Part shown: positions 1-5,938 of the stretch, in pieces
Numbering within the stretch: position 1 is the stretch's first letter
Layout: each line of letters begins with the position of its first letter
NCBI GenBank assembly: GCA_023435325.1
Contig: JAEYRT010000272.1
Location: forward strand, 1 to 7,529
Reading direction: 5' to 3'
DNA length: 7,529 nucleotides
DNA from: Pseudomonadota bacterium
GTDB taxonomy: Bacteria; Pseudomonadota; Gammaproteobacteria; Burkholderiales; Burkholderiaceae_C
The notes under the pieces: model-generated
The model's database searches: none
What the model saw: the letters and a program-made list of their open reading frames with translations, nothing else
What the model was told of the DNA's origin: nothing
Position numbers and translations under genes: made by a program

Positions 1-623
1 GGCATGTGCTGCACGATCACTATGCCGGGACTCAATCGCGGCAGTGCAGTCAATATTTGCTCCAGCGCTTGCGTGCCGCCGGTAGAGGTACCAATCGCAA
101 CAATGCGCTCGGTGGTTTCGGAGAGGGCGTGCTTGGATTTGATTGGGGGCACAACCACGTCTGCCGTTAATTTTTCGGTAACAGGCAAGCTCGGCGCTGG
201 TTTGCGGGGTAGCAGGCGCTTGCCATCGGCTTGCGCTGCTGCGCGAATCGTGGCGATGAAATCTTTGGCATGCTCATCCAAAAAGTTGCGCAGCCCCAGC
301 CTGGGTTTGGCAATGGCGGTAAATGCGCCGGCGGCCATTGCATCGATGGTGGTTTGTGCCCCTTGCTCCGTCAGCGTGGAGCATATGACCACCGGCGTGG
401 GCCGCTCTTGCATGATTTTCTTGAGAAAGGTGATGCCGTCCATACGCGGCATCTCTACATCCAGCACGATCACATCGGGCCACTGCTGCTGCATACGCGC
501 CATAGCCAAGATGGGGTCTGAGACAGCACCCAGCAGCGTGATGCCAGGTGCTTTTTGCAGCACCCCGCCCAAGGTCTGGCGCATAACGGCCGAGTCATCG
601 ACCAGCAAAACACCAATTGTCAT
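1..623 (-). CDS. cheB: Chemotaxis response regulator / protein-glutamate methylesterase CheB, 3' end cut by window edge
   Basis: CheB removes methyl groups from (and can deamidate) glutamates of chemoreceptors, opposing CheR, and is activated by phosphorylation from CheA. The 207 codons in the window read MTIGVLLVDDSAVMRQ at the start. An N-terminal receiver domain shows the acidic pair D9/D10, the phospho-acceptor D55 (VLDVEMPRMDG) and K106. A linker of about 60 residues follows, then the start of the methylesterase domain with the serine motif GTSTGG (S180) and H206 in VQHM. The third catalytic residue, an aspartate, would lie beyond the left edge. The ATG at 623 overlaps the cheR stop as ATGA, and a GAGG lies nine bases upstream inside cheR, so translational coupling is likely. 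The reading frame is open throughout. Identification is firm; which chemotaxis cluster it belongs to cannot be seen. Confidence 0.96.
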   Translation of the reverse strand, partial: MTIGVLLVDDSAVMRQTLGGVLQKAPGITLLGAVSDPILAMARMQQQWPDVIVLDVEMPRMDGITFLKKIMQERPTPVVICSTLTEQGAQTTIDAMAAGAFTAIAKPRLGLRNFLDEHAKDFIATIRAAAQADGKRLLPRKPAPSLPVTEKLTADVVVPPIKSKHALSETTERIVAIGTSTGGTQALEQILTALPRLSPGIVIVQHM

Positions 624-1438
624 CGCGCATGGCCTCGCACAGGCTTGGTAAAGATGGAGGGTCTTTGCATCACCAAATCGTGATAAATGTCGTTCAAACT
701 CTCAGAGTGTCCAATACACAAATAACCACCTGGGCGCAGCTGCTGGGTCAGGCGCTGTATGACCGATTGCTTGGTAGCACTGTCAAAGTAAATCATCACA
801 TTGCGCAGAAAAATCACATCAAACAAACCAATTTGCGGCAGTGGTGCGTTCAGGTTGATATGCGCAAACTCCACTTTTTCACGCAAAGCACGGTGGATGA
901 GAAAAGTGCCTTCTTGGCTGCCAGTGCCGCGCAAACAATATTTTTTGAGGTAAGGCCCTGGGATGTTCTTGGCGCGCACCATCGCGTAATGGGCCGAGCG
1001 CGCACGCTCCAACACCCGGGTGCTGATGTCCGAACCGGCCACCTGCCAGGGTTGCTGGCAATGCTCGGCCAGTGTCATGGCCAGGCTGTACACCTCTTCA
1101 CCGCTGGAGCATGCAGCGCTCCAGACGCGCAATGGCTGGCCACTGGCCGGCAAGGCGTGCAGATGCCGTACCAGCCATTCAAAGTGCTTGGGTTCTCGAA
1201 AGAAATAGGTTTCGTTGGTCGTGAGCAGGTCGATGCAGATTTGGCGCTCCATCTCTCCTTCACGGCTGTTGATCAGCGCAAAATATTCGCCGTAGCTGTG
1301 CAGATGGTGGTGCTGCAAACGCTTGCTCAGACGACCGCAGATCAAGGCCTTCTTGCCCGCATGCATGCTGATGCCGGCGCTCTGGTAGACAAAGCTTTGG
1401 AAATCCAGGAATTCTGCGTCGCTGATATGAAGGGTCAT
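620..1438 (-). CDS. cheR: Chemoreceptor (MCP) glutamate methyltransferase CheR
   Basis: CheR uses S-adenosylmethionine to methylate glutamates on the cytoplasmic helices of chemoreceptors, providing sensory adaptation together with CheB. The protein is 272 residues from the chosen start (MTLHISDAEF), close to the roughly 280 residues usual for the family. The N-terminal helical part is followed by the conserved TTNETYFFRE (about residues 74-83), the SAM-binding loop SAACSSGEE (107-115), FLRNVMIYFD (210-219) and GHSESL (243-248). The frame stays open upstream to an ATG at 1570, but those 44 extra residues are hydrophobic and match nothing typical of CheR, so the ATG at 1438 is preferred although its ribosome binding site is weak. 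The stop overlaps the cheB start by four bases. No other chemotaxis gene lies upstream in the window, so this pair may be transcribed from its own promoter in 1439-1600. Confidence 0.95.
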   Translation of the reverse strand: MTLHISDAEFLDFQSFVYQSAGISMHAGKKALICGRLSKRLQHHHLHSYGEYFALINSREGEMERQICIDLLTTNETYFFREPKHFEWLVRHLHALPASGQPLRVWSAACSSGEEVYSLAMTLAEHCQQPWQVAGSDISTRVLERARSAHYAMVRAKNIPGPYLKKYCLRGTGSQEGTFLIHRALREKVEFAHINLNAPLPQIGLFDVIFLRNVMIYFDSATKQSVIQRLTQQLRPGGYLCIGHSESLNDIYHDLVMQRPSIFTKPVRGHAR

Positions 1439-1865
1439 TTCTGCAAAAAAGAGAGCGTCTAGTGCTTGATTTTGCTGGTTTTGTAAAACAAAGTAAAAGC
1501 AAAGCCTTATCTGTAGAGCGCAAGATGCTATTGAAAGTAAAAGCGTCAAAACACCTGCTCTGACATTCAAAGCCGGGAATCGGGATGTGCGGTGAAAAGA
1601 GTCGAAGAAAAAGGATGCGCTACAGCATCTTTTTTGACTCTTGTTTCAATGTGCGCTCAAGCAACGTCCTGCCCCGCACCTCTTGGCTGATTCATGCAAG
1701 GGCTGGTTGGCTTTTGCCACACCGGATCTTGTGAACAGCGCTTTTGGACCGTGTGCGTATCAGGTGGTAGTTGGGAGCAGAGATCCAGCTTCCTGGCTAT
1801 CGCCATGCGCCGTGTCTCTTCAGCGCGGAGATGGGCAGATGCTGTATTGCCCAGGTAGCGAAAAC
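1439..1865. other. Gene-poor spacer between cheR and the selC-island boundary
   Basis: No convincing gene is seen on either strand. The only long open frame (plus strand, from 1641) runs across the attachment-site repeat into the element and has a composition like no known protein. The part next to cheR (1439-1560) is AT-rich and should carry the cheR promoter. A TTGACG (minus strand, 1549-1544) resembles a -35 box, but no -10 box lies at a normal distance. An 11-bp direct repeat, AAAGTAAAAGC, occurs at 1490-1500 and 1534-1544. A strong hairpin at 1597-1642 is listed separately. If the island interpretation is right, base 1865 was directly next to the 3' end of selC before insertion. Confidence 0.6.
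1597..1642. terminator. Long two-part hairpin with A/T tracts, probable bidirectional terminator
   Basis: An inner stem of 11 bp (1608-1618 with 1625-1635, one G-T pair, loop GCTACA) is bounded by five A on the left and six T on the right. It could end transcription in either direction. An outer stem of 7 bp (AAGAGTC 1597-1603 with GACTCTT 1636-1642) extends it, with four unpaired bases GAAG on one side only. It lies about 160 bases upstream of cheR. It may therefore stop read-through from the selC side before the chemotaxis genes, and it could be the old downstream terminator of selC. Confidence 0.6.
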
Positions 1866-1880
1866 TGGCGGAAAGCAGCT
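1866..1880. repeat. Distal attachment site: displaced copy of the tRNA-Sec 3' end
   Basis: The sequence is identical over 15 bases to 4591-4605 in the same orientation. Both flanks then diverge (AAC before and TCC after here, ATT and GGA at the tRNA copy). It corresponds to the GCCA tail, the 8-base acceptor strand and three T-stem bases of tRNA-Sec, but no tRNA body follows. It most likely marks the left end of the inserted element, where the original chromosome (cheR side) resumes at 1865. Confidence 0.85.
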
Positions 1881-1930
1881 TCCGTCAAAAATGGCCTGTT
1901 TGTGCGCCTTGCAGAGAGATTGCTGTGTCC

Positions 1931-1940
1931 TATAGGCCAA
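1931..1940 (+). repeat. Putative integrase arm-type repeat, left end
   Basis: TATAGGCCAA is found here and twice at the other end of the element (4455-4464 and 4467-4476), all in one orientation. With 4455 the match extends to 13 bases (TCCTATAGGCCAA, 1928-1940). It lies between the distal attachment repeat and the fic stop codon. Short repeats flanking the core at both ends of an integrated element are expected of tyrosine-integrase arm sites. The assignment is by position and repetition only. Confidence 0.55.
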
Positions 1941-1958
1941 ATTGTTCAGCGTCGCAGC

Positions 1959-3107
1959 TCAAGGGGATTTCTGTGAATCGGCAGAAACGCACAACAGATA
2001 GTGAGTCCCGCGGCCTGCGCCTTGGGGGGTTAGCACGCCATGCTTCACTAGTTCTGTGATGTCGCGCAGTGCTGTATCTGGTGAAGCATTGGCAAGTGCT
2101 TGCCATTTCTTATTCGTAAGCTTGCCCTCAAAAGTTCCATCAAGCACTTTGTTGAGCACCTTCTTTTGACGGGCGTTCAGTACCAAATCAGAGTAGGTCT
2201 GCCAGAACTTAGCCTTGGCCAACACTTTGTCCAGTGCGAGATGCGCATGTTTTATGGACGCTTCCAGTGCCTGGAGGAACCACACCAGCCATTCAGTCAC
2301 GTCCATGTCGCCCTTTTGTGTGCGCTCAAGGATCTCGTAATACTCTTCATGCTGGCGCATGATCTGTGCGGACAAGCTGTAGAAGCGTTGTGTCGTTCGA
2401 TCTGCCCTAGCAAGCAACATGTCACCTATCGCCCGGGCAATTCGGCCATTGCCGTCATCGAACGGGTGAATCGTTACGAACCACAAATGGCCCAAGCCTG
2501 CACGTAGTAGATCTGGAATTGCTGCATCCTCTTGGTTCACCCATACCAAAAATGCATCTATTTCAGCGTCCAGGCGCGCTGCTGGCGGCGCTTCGTAGTG
2601 GATACGTTCATGGTTGATGCGGCCCGAGACAACTTGCATGGGTCCGGTAGCATCAGTTCGCCATTGCCCCACTTGGATTTCTTGCAGACGGTATGGATTG
2701 TGGGGAAACAAGGCGATGTGCCAAGCGAACAACCGTTCCTTGCTCAGTGGCTGATCGTACTTTTGGGTGGCGTCGAGCACCATATCTACCACTCCCTCAA
2801 CACTTCGATCCTCGGGCGCTAGGGCTCCAACATCCACCCCAAGGCGACGTGCGATAGAAGAACGCACTGAATGCTCATTCAGTCTTTCACCTTCGATTTC
2901 GTTGCTCTTTACAACATCGCTGGTCAGTGCTGCAACACTGGCCAAGTTGCGCTCATCCATGCCCAAGTCGTGCAGGCGCCCCAACAAATTGCCCTGGGCT
3001 TTGCTGGCCTTCTCCAGGGGGGTGATAAGCGCGCTCATGTCCATCCGCCATGCTGGCCAATTGGCACGCTGCCAAATGTAGTTAGCAGTTTGAGTCAATG
3101 TGTGCAT
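1959..3107 (-). CDS. Fic-family protein (probable AMP-transferase), DUF4172-like N-terminus, self-inhibited class II
   Basis: Fic enzymes usually transfer AMP from ATP to a hydroxyl of a target protein. In this 382-residue protein the N-terminus has YIWQ and NWPAW (10-20), typical of the DUF4172 domain. SNEIEG (68-73) fits the inhibitory motif (S/T)xxxE(G/N), with E72 as the residue expected to block productive ATP binding. Its position before the Fic core makes this class II, so no separate antitoxin is needed. The catalytic motif HPFDDGNGRIAR (214-225) is intact, with H214 and R222. Residues about 312-372 look like a winged helix ending in GAGRGTHYLL, suggesting DNA binding. The ATG at 3107 follows an in-frame stop three codons upstream, but no clear Shine-Dalgarno is seen; the upstream hairpin reaches the start codon. 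It is the only intact gene of the selC element. The target protein is unknown. Confidence 0.93.
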   Translation of the reverse strand: MHTLTQTANYIWQRANWPAWRMDMSALITPLEKASKAQGNLLGRLHDLGMDERNLASVAALTSDVVKSNEIEGERLNEHSVRSSIARRLGVDVGALAPEDRSVEGVVDMVLDATQKYDQPLSKERLFAWHIALFPHNPYRLQEIQVGQWRTDATGPMQVVSGRINHERIHYEAPPAARLDAEIDAFLVWVNQEDAAIPDLLRAGLGHLWFVTIHPFDDGNGRIARAIGDMLLARADRTTQRFYSLSAQIMRQHEEYYEILERTQKGDMDVTEWLVWFLQALEASIKHAHLALDKVLAKAKFWQTYSDLVLNARQKKVLNKVLDGTFEGKLTNKKWQALANASPDTALRDITELVKHGVLTPQGAGRGTHYLLCVSADSQKSP

Positions 3108-3133
3108 GCGGTGATTTTAAGACAAAACACCGC
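3108..3133 (-). promoter_or_regulatory. Hairpin abutting the fic start codon (alternative to the int terminator)
   Basis: In the minus-strand transcript the arm GCGGTGTTTT (3133-3124) can pair with AAAA(T)CACCGC (3118-3108), which ends at the base before the fic ATG. This gives 10 pairs with one bulged base and a 5-base loop. The fold would cover the whole ribosome-entry region. It uses the same arm as the terminator-like hairpin at 3125-3149, so only one can form. It may be an RNA switch. Alternatively the repeated CACCGC/GCGGTG units may be a DNA operator, possibly for the winged helix of Fic itself. Confidence 0.4.
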
Positions 3134-3149
3134 AAATTGTGCGGTGTTT
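3125..3149 (-). terminator. Inverted repeat after the integrase gene, probable terminator
   Basis: AAACACCGCA (3149-3140 on the transcript) pairs perfectly over 10 bp with TGCGGTGTTT (3134-3125) around a 5-base loop. A further T and the T-rich GTCTT follow. It lies 31 bases past the integrase stop codon and 17 bases before the fic start, so it could separate the two genes. The U-tract is short, so termination may be partial. Confidence 0.55.
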
Positions 3150-3180
3150 ATCATGGCAAATCGCCGTACTCTTCAAGACA

Positions 3181-4445
3181 CTAGAAGGCATTAAGAGTGC
3201 TTCCGGTCAGCATTCGCAGCAGCAGACGCACTGCATCCAGTCGTGCTGCATCGTCACAGCCCTCAGCCACCAAATCCGCCCATTCCTGCATCATTGTTCG
3301 CCGCTTCTCAAGCATGTCGCCCCTGCGGTAAGCCTGCTCAACTTTGCTGCCAACAGAGTGGGCGAGTGCAATTTCCGCTAGTTCACCTGGGTAGTCAGTT
3401 CGATCACCTACCCAATCTCTGAACGTGGAACGCCACCCGTGGGGCACCTCGGTGCGTTTAAGACGTCGCATGACTGCCAAAAGAGTCATATCTGAAAGCG
3501 GCGTGTTACGCATTGAAGGAAAAACAAGATCACTTTCATCAATGCTGGCCTGACGGAGCAACAGAGCGATCGCCTGTGTCGGCAGAGGAATGCGATGCTC
3601 TTTATGTGCCTTCATCCGCTCCTTCGGGATGATCCATATTCCCTTCTCAAGGTCTAGCTCAGACCACCGAGCACCTCTGGCTTCTCCAGACCGGCCTGCG
3701 GTCAAGATCTGTAATTGCAATGCTTGTGCACCTGATCCTGATACAGCACAGATCTGTTTCCAAACCAGCCTAGCCTCTGAAAGTGGAACTGCTGCCAGAT
3801 GCTTAACGGGTGCCACTTTTTCCGGTGCGGGAAGCAGCAAATCAAGATGATCACGCCATCTTGCCGGGTTAGGTCCCTCGCAATAGCCTTGTACCATTGC
3901 CCAATTAAGCCCTGCTCAATACGGCCTCGCAGCCTTGAAGCAGTCTCAGTCTTGTTGCGCCAGATAGGATCCAGAACCTGCAAGATATGGCGTTGCTCTA
4001 TGTTCGCAACATGCATCTTGCCGATCACTGGTTGGGCATAGGTTGCAATCGTGTTGACCCATTGCAGCCGGTGTTTTGAATTCCTCCAACCATCCTCGTG
4101 TGCGGCAATAAATCTTTCAGCAGCTTGGCTGAAAGTAAGCGACTTGGCGCGTGCAGCAACCCTCGTTTCTCGCTCATCGGCTCTTTGCTCAATTGGATCA
4201 ACCCCTGCACGAACGAGTAGCCTTGCTTGCCTAGCAGCCTCCCTGGCTTCCGCTAATGAAACAGCAGGGTAGCTACCCTGCCCCATGCGCCTGCGTTTGC
4301 CATTGAGGGTAAAACGAAGTACCCAAACTTTCGAGCCACCCACAACCTGCAGTTGCAGGCCTTGTACGCCTCCAACGGCATGCGCGCCCTCTGTTCTGAG
4401 CTTTGAGACTGCCAACGAAGACAGCTCCCTAATGATCTTTGCCAT
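3181..4445 (-). pseudogene. P4-type tyrosine integrase, frameshifted
   Basis: Tyrosine integrases of this family recombine an element with the 3' end of a tRNA gene. The N-terminal part (4445 to about 3912, 178 codons) has the P4-integrase N-terminal pattern, with WVLRFTLNGKRRRMGQGSYP and LAEAREAA. The frame then breaks: after RGRIEQ the DNA reads CAGGGCTTAATTGG where CAGG-T-GCTTAATTGG would give the expected VLNWAMVQGY. One base is therefore missing at about 3909-3912. The C-terminal part continues in the other frame to a stop at 3181. The repaired protein would be about 421 residues, normal for the family, with the catalytic set R252, K280, H336, R339, H363 and Y373 all present. The start is taken as the ATG at 4445, because AGGA lies six bases upstream; the in-frame ATG at 4451 touches that AGGA. 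Since only one base is lost, decay is recent or this is a sequencing error. Confidence 0.9.
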
Positions 4446-4454
4446 CCACATTCC

Positions 4455-4464
4455 TATAGGCCAA
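4455..4464 (+). repeat. Putative integrase arm-type repeat, right end copy 1
   Basis: This is a TATAGGCCAA copy, extended to 13 bases shared with 1928-1940. On the minus strand the shared block ends in AGGA, which is the Shine-Dalgarno of the integrase. Protein bound here would probably also affect integrase expression. Confidence 0.55.
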
Positions 4465-4466
4465 CA

Positions 4467-4476
4467 TATAGGCCAA
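4467..4476 (+). repeat. Putative integrase arm-type repeat, right end copy 2
   Basis: This second TATAGGCCAA copy starts 12 bases after the first, about one helical turn, so both would face the same side of the DNA. It lies upstream of the integrase start, in the probable promoter/leader region. No clear -35/-10 pair is recognisable between here and the tRNA terminator at 4545. Confidence 0.5.
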
Positions 4477-4544
4477 TTGGTGCGGATAGTAGATATTTGG
4501 AACTGACCGTCTTTGACCCTCCAGAGTGGGCATCCAAGAATGAA

Positions 4545-4566
4545 AAAAGCCCCTTACGGGGCTTTT
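4545..4566. terminator. Terminator between tRNA-Sec and the integrase
   Basis: AAAAGCCCC (4545-4553) and GGGGCTTTT (4558-4566) form a perfect 9-bp hairpin with loop TTAC. On the minus strand two more T follow the last stem base. It begins 25 bases past the tRNA 3' end and most likely ends the selC transcript, keeping it out of the integrase gene. By the attachment-site geometry this terminator belongs to the inserted element. Confidence 0.85.
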
Positions 4567-4590
4567 AAGGATTCACAAGAATCCGTAATT

Positions 4591-4605
4591 TGGCGGAAAG
4601 CAGCT
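4591..4605. repeat. Proximal attachment site within the tRNA-Sec 3' end
   Basis: This 15-base core is identical to 1866-1880. On the minus strand it contains three T-stem bases (AGC), the acceptor strand TGCTTTCC and the GCCA tail. Because the element carries the same bases, insertion leaves the tRNA sequence whole. Confidence 0.85.
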
Positions 4606-4686
4606 GGAGTCGAACCAACCCGAGAGTGGCTAACACCCTCCACCGGGTTTGAAGCCCGGCCGCGCCACCGGGCACGATTGCCTTCC
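4591..4686 (-). tRNA. selC: tRNA-Sec (anticodon UCA), selC
   Basis: This RNA is charged with serine, converted to selenocysteyl-tRNA by SelA, and delivered by SelB to UGA codons followed by a SECIS hairpin. The 96 bases include the encoded CCA. The acceptor stem has 8 bp (GGAAGGCA with TGCTTTCC, one G-U), which is the bacterial tRNA-Sec hallmark. The anticodon stem is CCGGG/CCCGG with loop CTTCAAA; TCA lies at 4652-4650. A long variable arm and a T-loop TTCGACT follow. The 3' end is the target of the adjacent integrated element yet stays complete. selB lies upstream on the same strand, separated by a receptor gene, and a terminator follows at 4545-4566. Confidence 0.97.
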
Positions 4687-4699
4687 GAAGAAGGCGCCA

Positions 4700-4705
4700 A
4701 TTCTA
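4700..4705 (-). promoter_or_regulatory. Candidate -10 box of the selC promoter
   Basis: TAGAAT (minus strand, 4705-4700) matches the sigma-70 -10 consensus at five of six bases and lies 13 bases upstream of the tRNA 5' end. A GC-rich stretch (GGCGCC) follows, as in stable-RNA promoters. No good -35 box is seen; that region is occupied by the terminator hairpin at 4713-4735. Confidence 0.4.
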
Positions 4706-4712
4706 GGGCAAA

Positions 4713-4735
4713 AAGCAGGGCGCTTTCTCCTGCTT
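4713..4735 (-). terminator. Terminator downstream of the receptor gene
   Basis: On the minus strand AAGCAGG (4735-4729) pairs over 7 bp with CCTGCTT (4719-4713) around a 9-base loop, followed directly by three more T. It lies 48 bases past the receptor stop codon and just before selC, so it should end the receptor transcript. Confidence 0.7.
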
Positions 4736-4783
4736 ACCGAATTGAGCCGGTATTTCCAAAGGAAGTTATGGCAACCTGATTGT

Positions 4784-5839
4784 TTAATTCGGTTGGACAT
4801 CTGCGTCATGAAGCAGACGTTTCCATATCGCCATTTCTTCAAACCAGTCCTTGCTGAAGCGTTGTGGAGTGTCATCATTGATCGTGATGAAGCCAGCAGC
4901 CGATATGCGTTCATTGATGTCTGGTTGCTGCAATGTCTTGCGAAAGGCTGCGCCCAGTTTGTCAGTTATATCTGGCGGTGTCCCGCCTCTGGCTACAGCG
5001 CCGAGCCACCCAGAAATGCGCAATGCTTCCTGATCGTACCCTGCCTCTGCAAACGTGGGAACTGTAGGCATGGTGGGTACTCGCTGCGTCCCAGTAAAGG
5101 CAATAGCACGGAGTTTTCCGGCGTCAACGTGCTGTTTCAGTGACAGACTGCTGCACATGCCCATTTTGAGGGAGCCTCCTAATAGCTCTTGGATCAGAGG
5201 AGCTTCGCCACGATAAGCAACATGGGACATCTGACCTCCAGCCAATTTGTCAAGGGTCACAAATGCCAAGTGGCCATGAGAGCCAAGCCCGTAGGAGCCG
5301 TAGCTCAGTTTGCCTTTGTTGGTTCGTATGAACTCCAGCAGTTCAGCTACGTTGTGGACGGGAAGGTCTGGTGTGACCACCAAGACGATAGGGGCCCAGC
5401 AAATCCGTGAGATGGGTGCGAAATCTTTTTGTGGGTCAAAAGGCATTTTCTTGAAAAGAAACTGCATGGATTGAACCGTACTGGTTGTGCCCAGATAAAT
5501 GTTGTATCCATCCGGAGCCGCCTTGGCTATGACATCACCTCCGATCAAACCTCCTCCTCCTGGACGGTTTTCAACAATTACCGGTTGCTTTAGGTAAGCA
5601 GCCAGACTATTACCTGCCGTACGAGCTAGCACGTCGGTGGCACCACCTGGAGCAAAGGGAACCACAATACGGACTGGTTTGGAAGGAAAATCGGTTGCGA
5701 TATTGGCAAAAGCGGAAGGTAGAGCGCTTGCTGCCATCAAGCCTGCACTTGCCTTGAGCCATTGGCGGCGGTTGGGATGAGTCAATTCATCCCACAGGCT
5801 GGTTGCACCGGTACCTGAATCAAATGAAAAACCATCCAT
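4784..5839 (-). CDS. Bug/TctC-family periplasmic solute-binding protein (tripartite tricarboxylate transporter receptor)
   Basis: These proteins capture small carboxylates or related metabolites in the periplasm, and some deliver them to TctA/TctB membrane proteins. This one has 351 residues. After a 23-residue N-region comes a Tat-like signal, RRQWLKASAGLMAASAL, with probable cleavage after SAFA (A45). The mature protein opens with the family pattern FPSKPVRIVVPFAPGGATDV (51-70) and has VIVENRPGGGGLIGGDVIAKAAPDGY further on; a C-terminal acidic/aromatic stretch (FSKDWFEEMAIWKRLL) is also typical. The ATG at 5839 has a good AGGAG six bases upstream. No TctA/TctB gene is in the window, so it is an orphan receptor, common in Burkholderiales; the ligand cannot be told. 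It lies between selB and selC and has its own terminator. Its base composition seems slightly less GC-rich than selB, hinting at a separate origin. Confidence 0.93.
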   Translation of the reverse strand: MDGFSFDSGTGATSLWDELTHPNRRQWLKASAGLMAASALPSAFANIATDFPSKPVRIVVPFAPGGATDVLARTAGNSLAAYLKQPVIVENRPGGGGLIGGDVIAKAAPDGYNIYLGTTSTVQSMQFLFKKMPFDPQKDFAPISRICWAPIVLVVTPDLPVHNVAELLEFIRTNKGKLSYGSYGLGSHGHLAFVTLDKLAGGQMSHVAYRGEAPLIQELLGGSLKMGMCSSLSLKQHVDAGKLRAIAFTGTQRVPTMPTVPTFAEAGYDQEALRISGWLGAVARGGTPPDITDKLGAAFRKTLQQPDINERISAAGFITINDDTPQRFSKDWFEEMAIWKRLLHDADVQPN

Positions 5840-5848
5840 GCGTCACTC

Positions 5849-5872
5849 CTGTCTTGATTGGGCGAAAGACAG
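5849..5872. promoter_or_regulatory. Inverted repeat overlapping the receptor-gene ribosome binding site
   Basis: CTGTCTT (5849-5855) and AAGACAG (5866-5872) form a perfect 7-bp inverted repeat with a 10-base spacer. On the minus strand it runs into the AGGAG (5850-5846) of the receptor gene. It could be an operator or a weak leader hairpin. No paired promoter elements are clear in the 99-base gap after selB, so the receptor may be partly read from the selB side. Confidence 0.3.
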
Positions 5873-5938
5873 TGTTGTGAATCGCTTAAACATCTGCGTG
5901 TCGCATGGGTGGCAATTGGGGGTAAGCGTGATCAGGGT

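Larger units (their letters stand above)
1866..4605 (-). mobile_element. Small integrative element inserted in the 3' end of selC (int remnant + fic)
   Basis: The element is delimited by two exact 15-bp direct repeats, TGGCGGAAAGCAGCT, starting at 1866 and 4591, which gives a unit of 2725 bp. The right copy is the 3' end of tRNA-Sec (CCA end, acceptor strand and three T-stem bases). The left copy is an isolated duplicate with no tRNA body. Next to the tRNA is a P4-type tyrosine integrase in the same direction as the tRNA, the usual layout of tRNA-targeted islands. selC is a well-known target of such integrases in other bacteria. Contents are a frameshifted integrase, one fic gene, short putative arm-site repeats near both ends and three hairpins. 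No replication, conjugation or phage structural gene is present. It is either a very small island or the remains of a larger one, and is probably immobile by itself. Confidence 0.85.

Noticed and set aside
4..651. Long plus-strand open frame opposite cheB
   Set aside because: The minus strand encodes CheB with all expected motifs; the plus-strand frame is its shadow.
1439..1570. In-frame 44-codon extension of CheR to an upstream ATG
   Set aside because: The added residues do not resemble CheR and the region is AT-rich spacer; MTLHISDAEF at 1438 fits the family start.
1641..1976. 111-codon open frame on the plus strand
   Set aside because: It crosses the attachment repeat and the end of fic, has no recognisable domain or ribosome binding site, and its translation looks random.
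3055..3064. GGCCAATTGG, also found at 4471-4480, as a further arm site
   Set aside because: It is a palindromic-type match lying inside the fic coding sequence (the NWPAW residues) and lacks the TATA half of the repeat.
3905..3915. Programmed frameshift in the integrase
   Set aside because: No slippery heptamer or downstream structure of the usual kind is seen, and this family is not known to need one; a simple one-base loss explains it.
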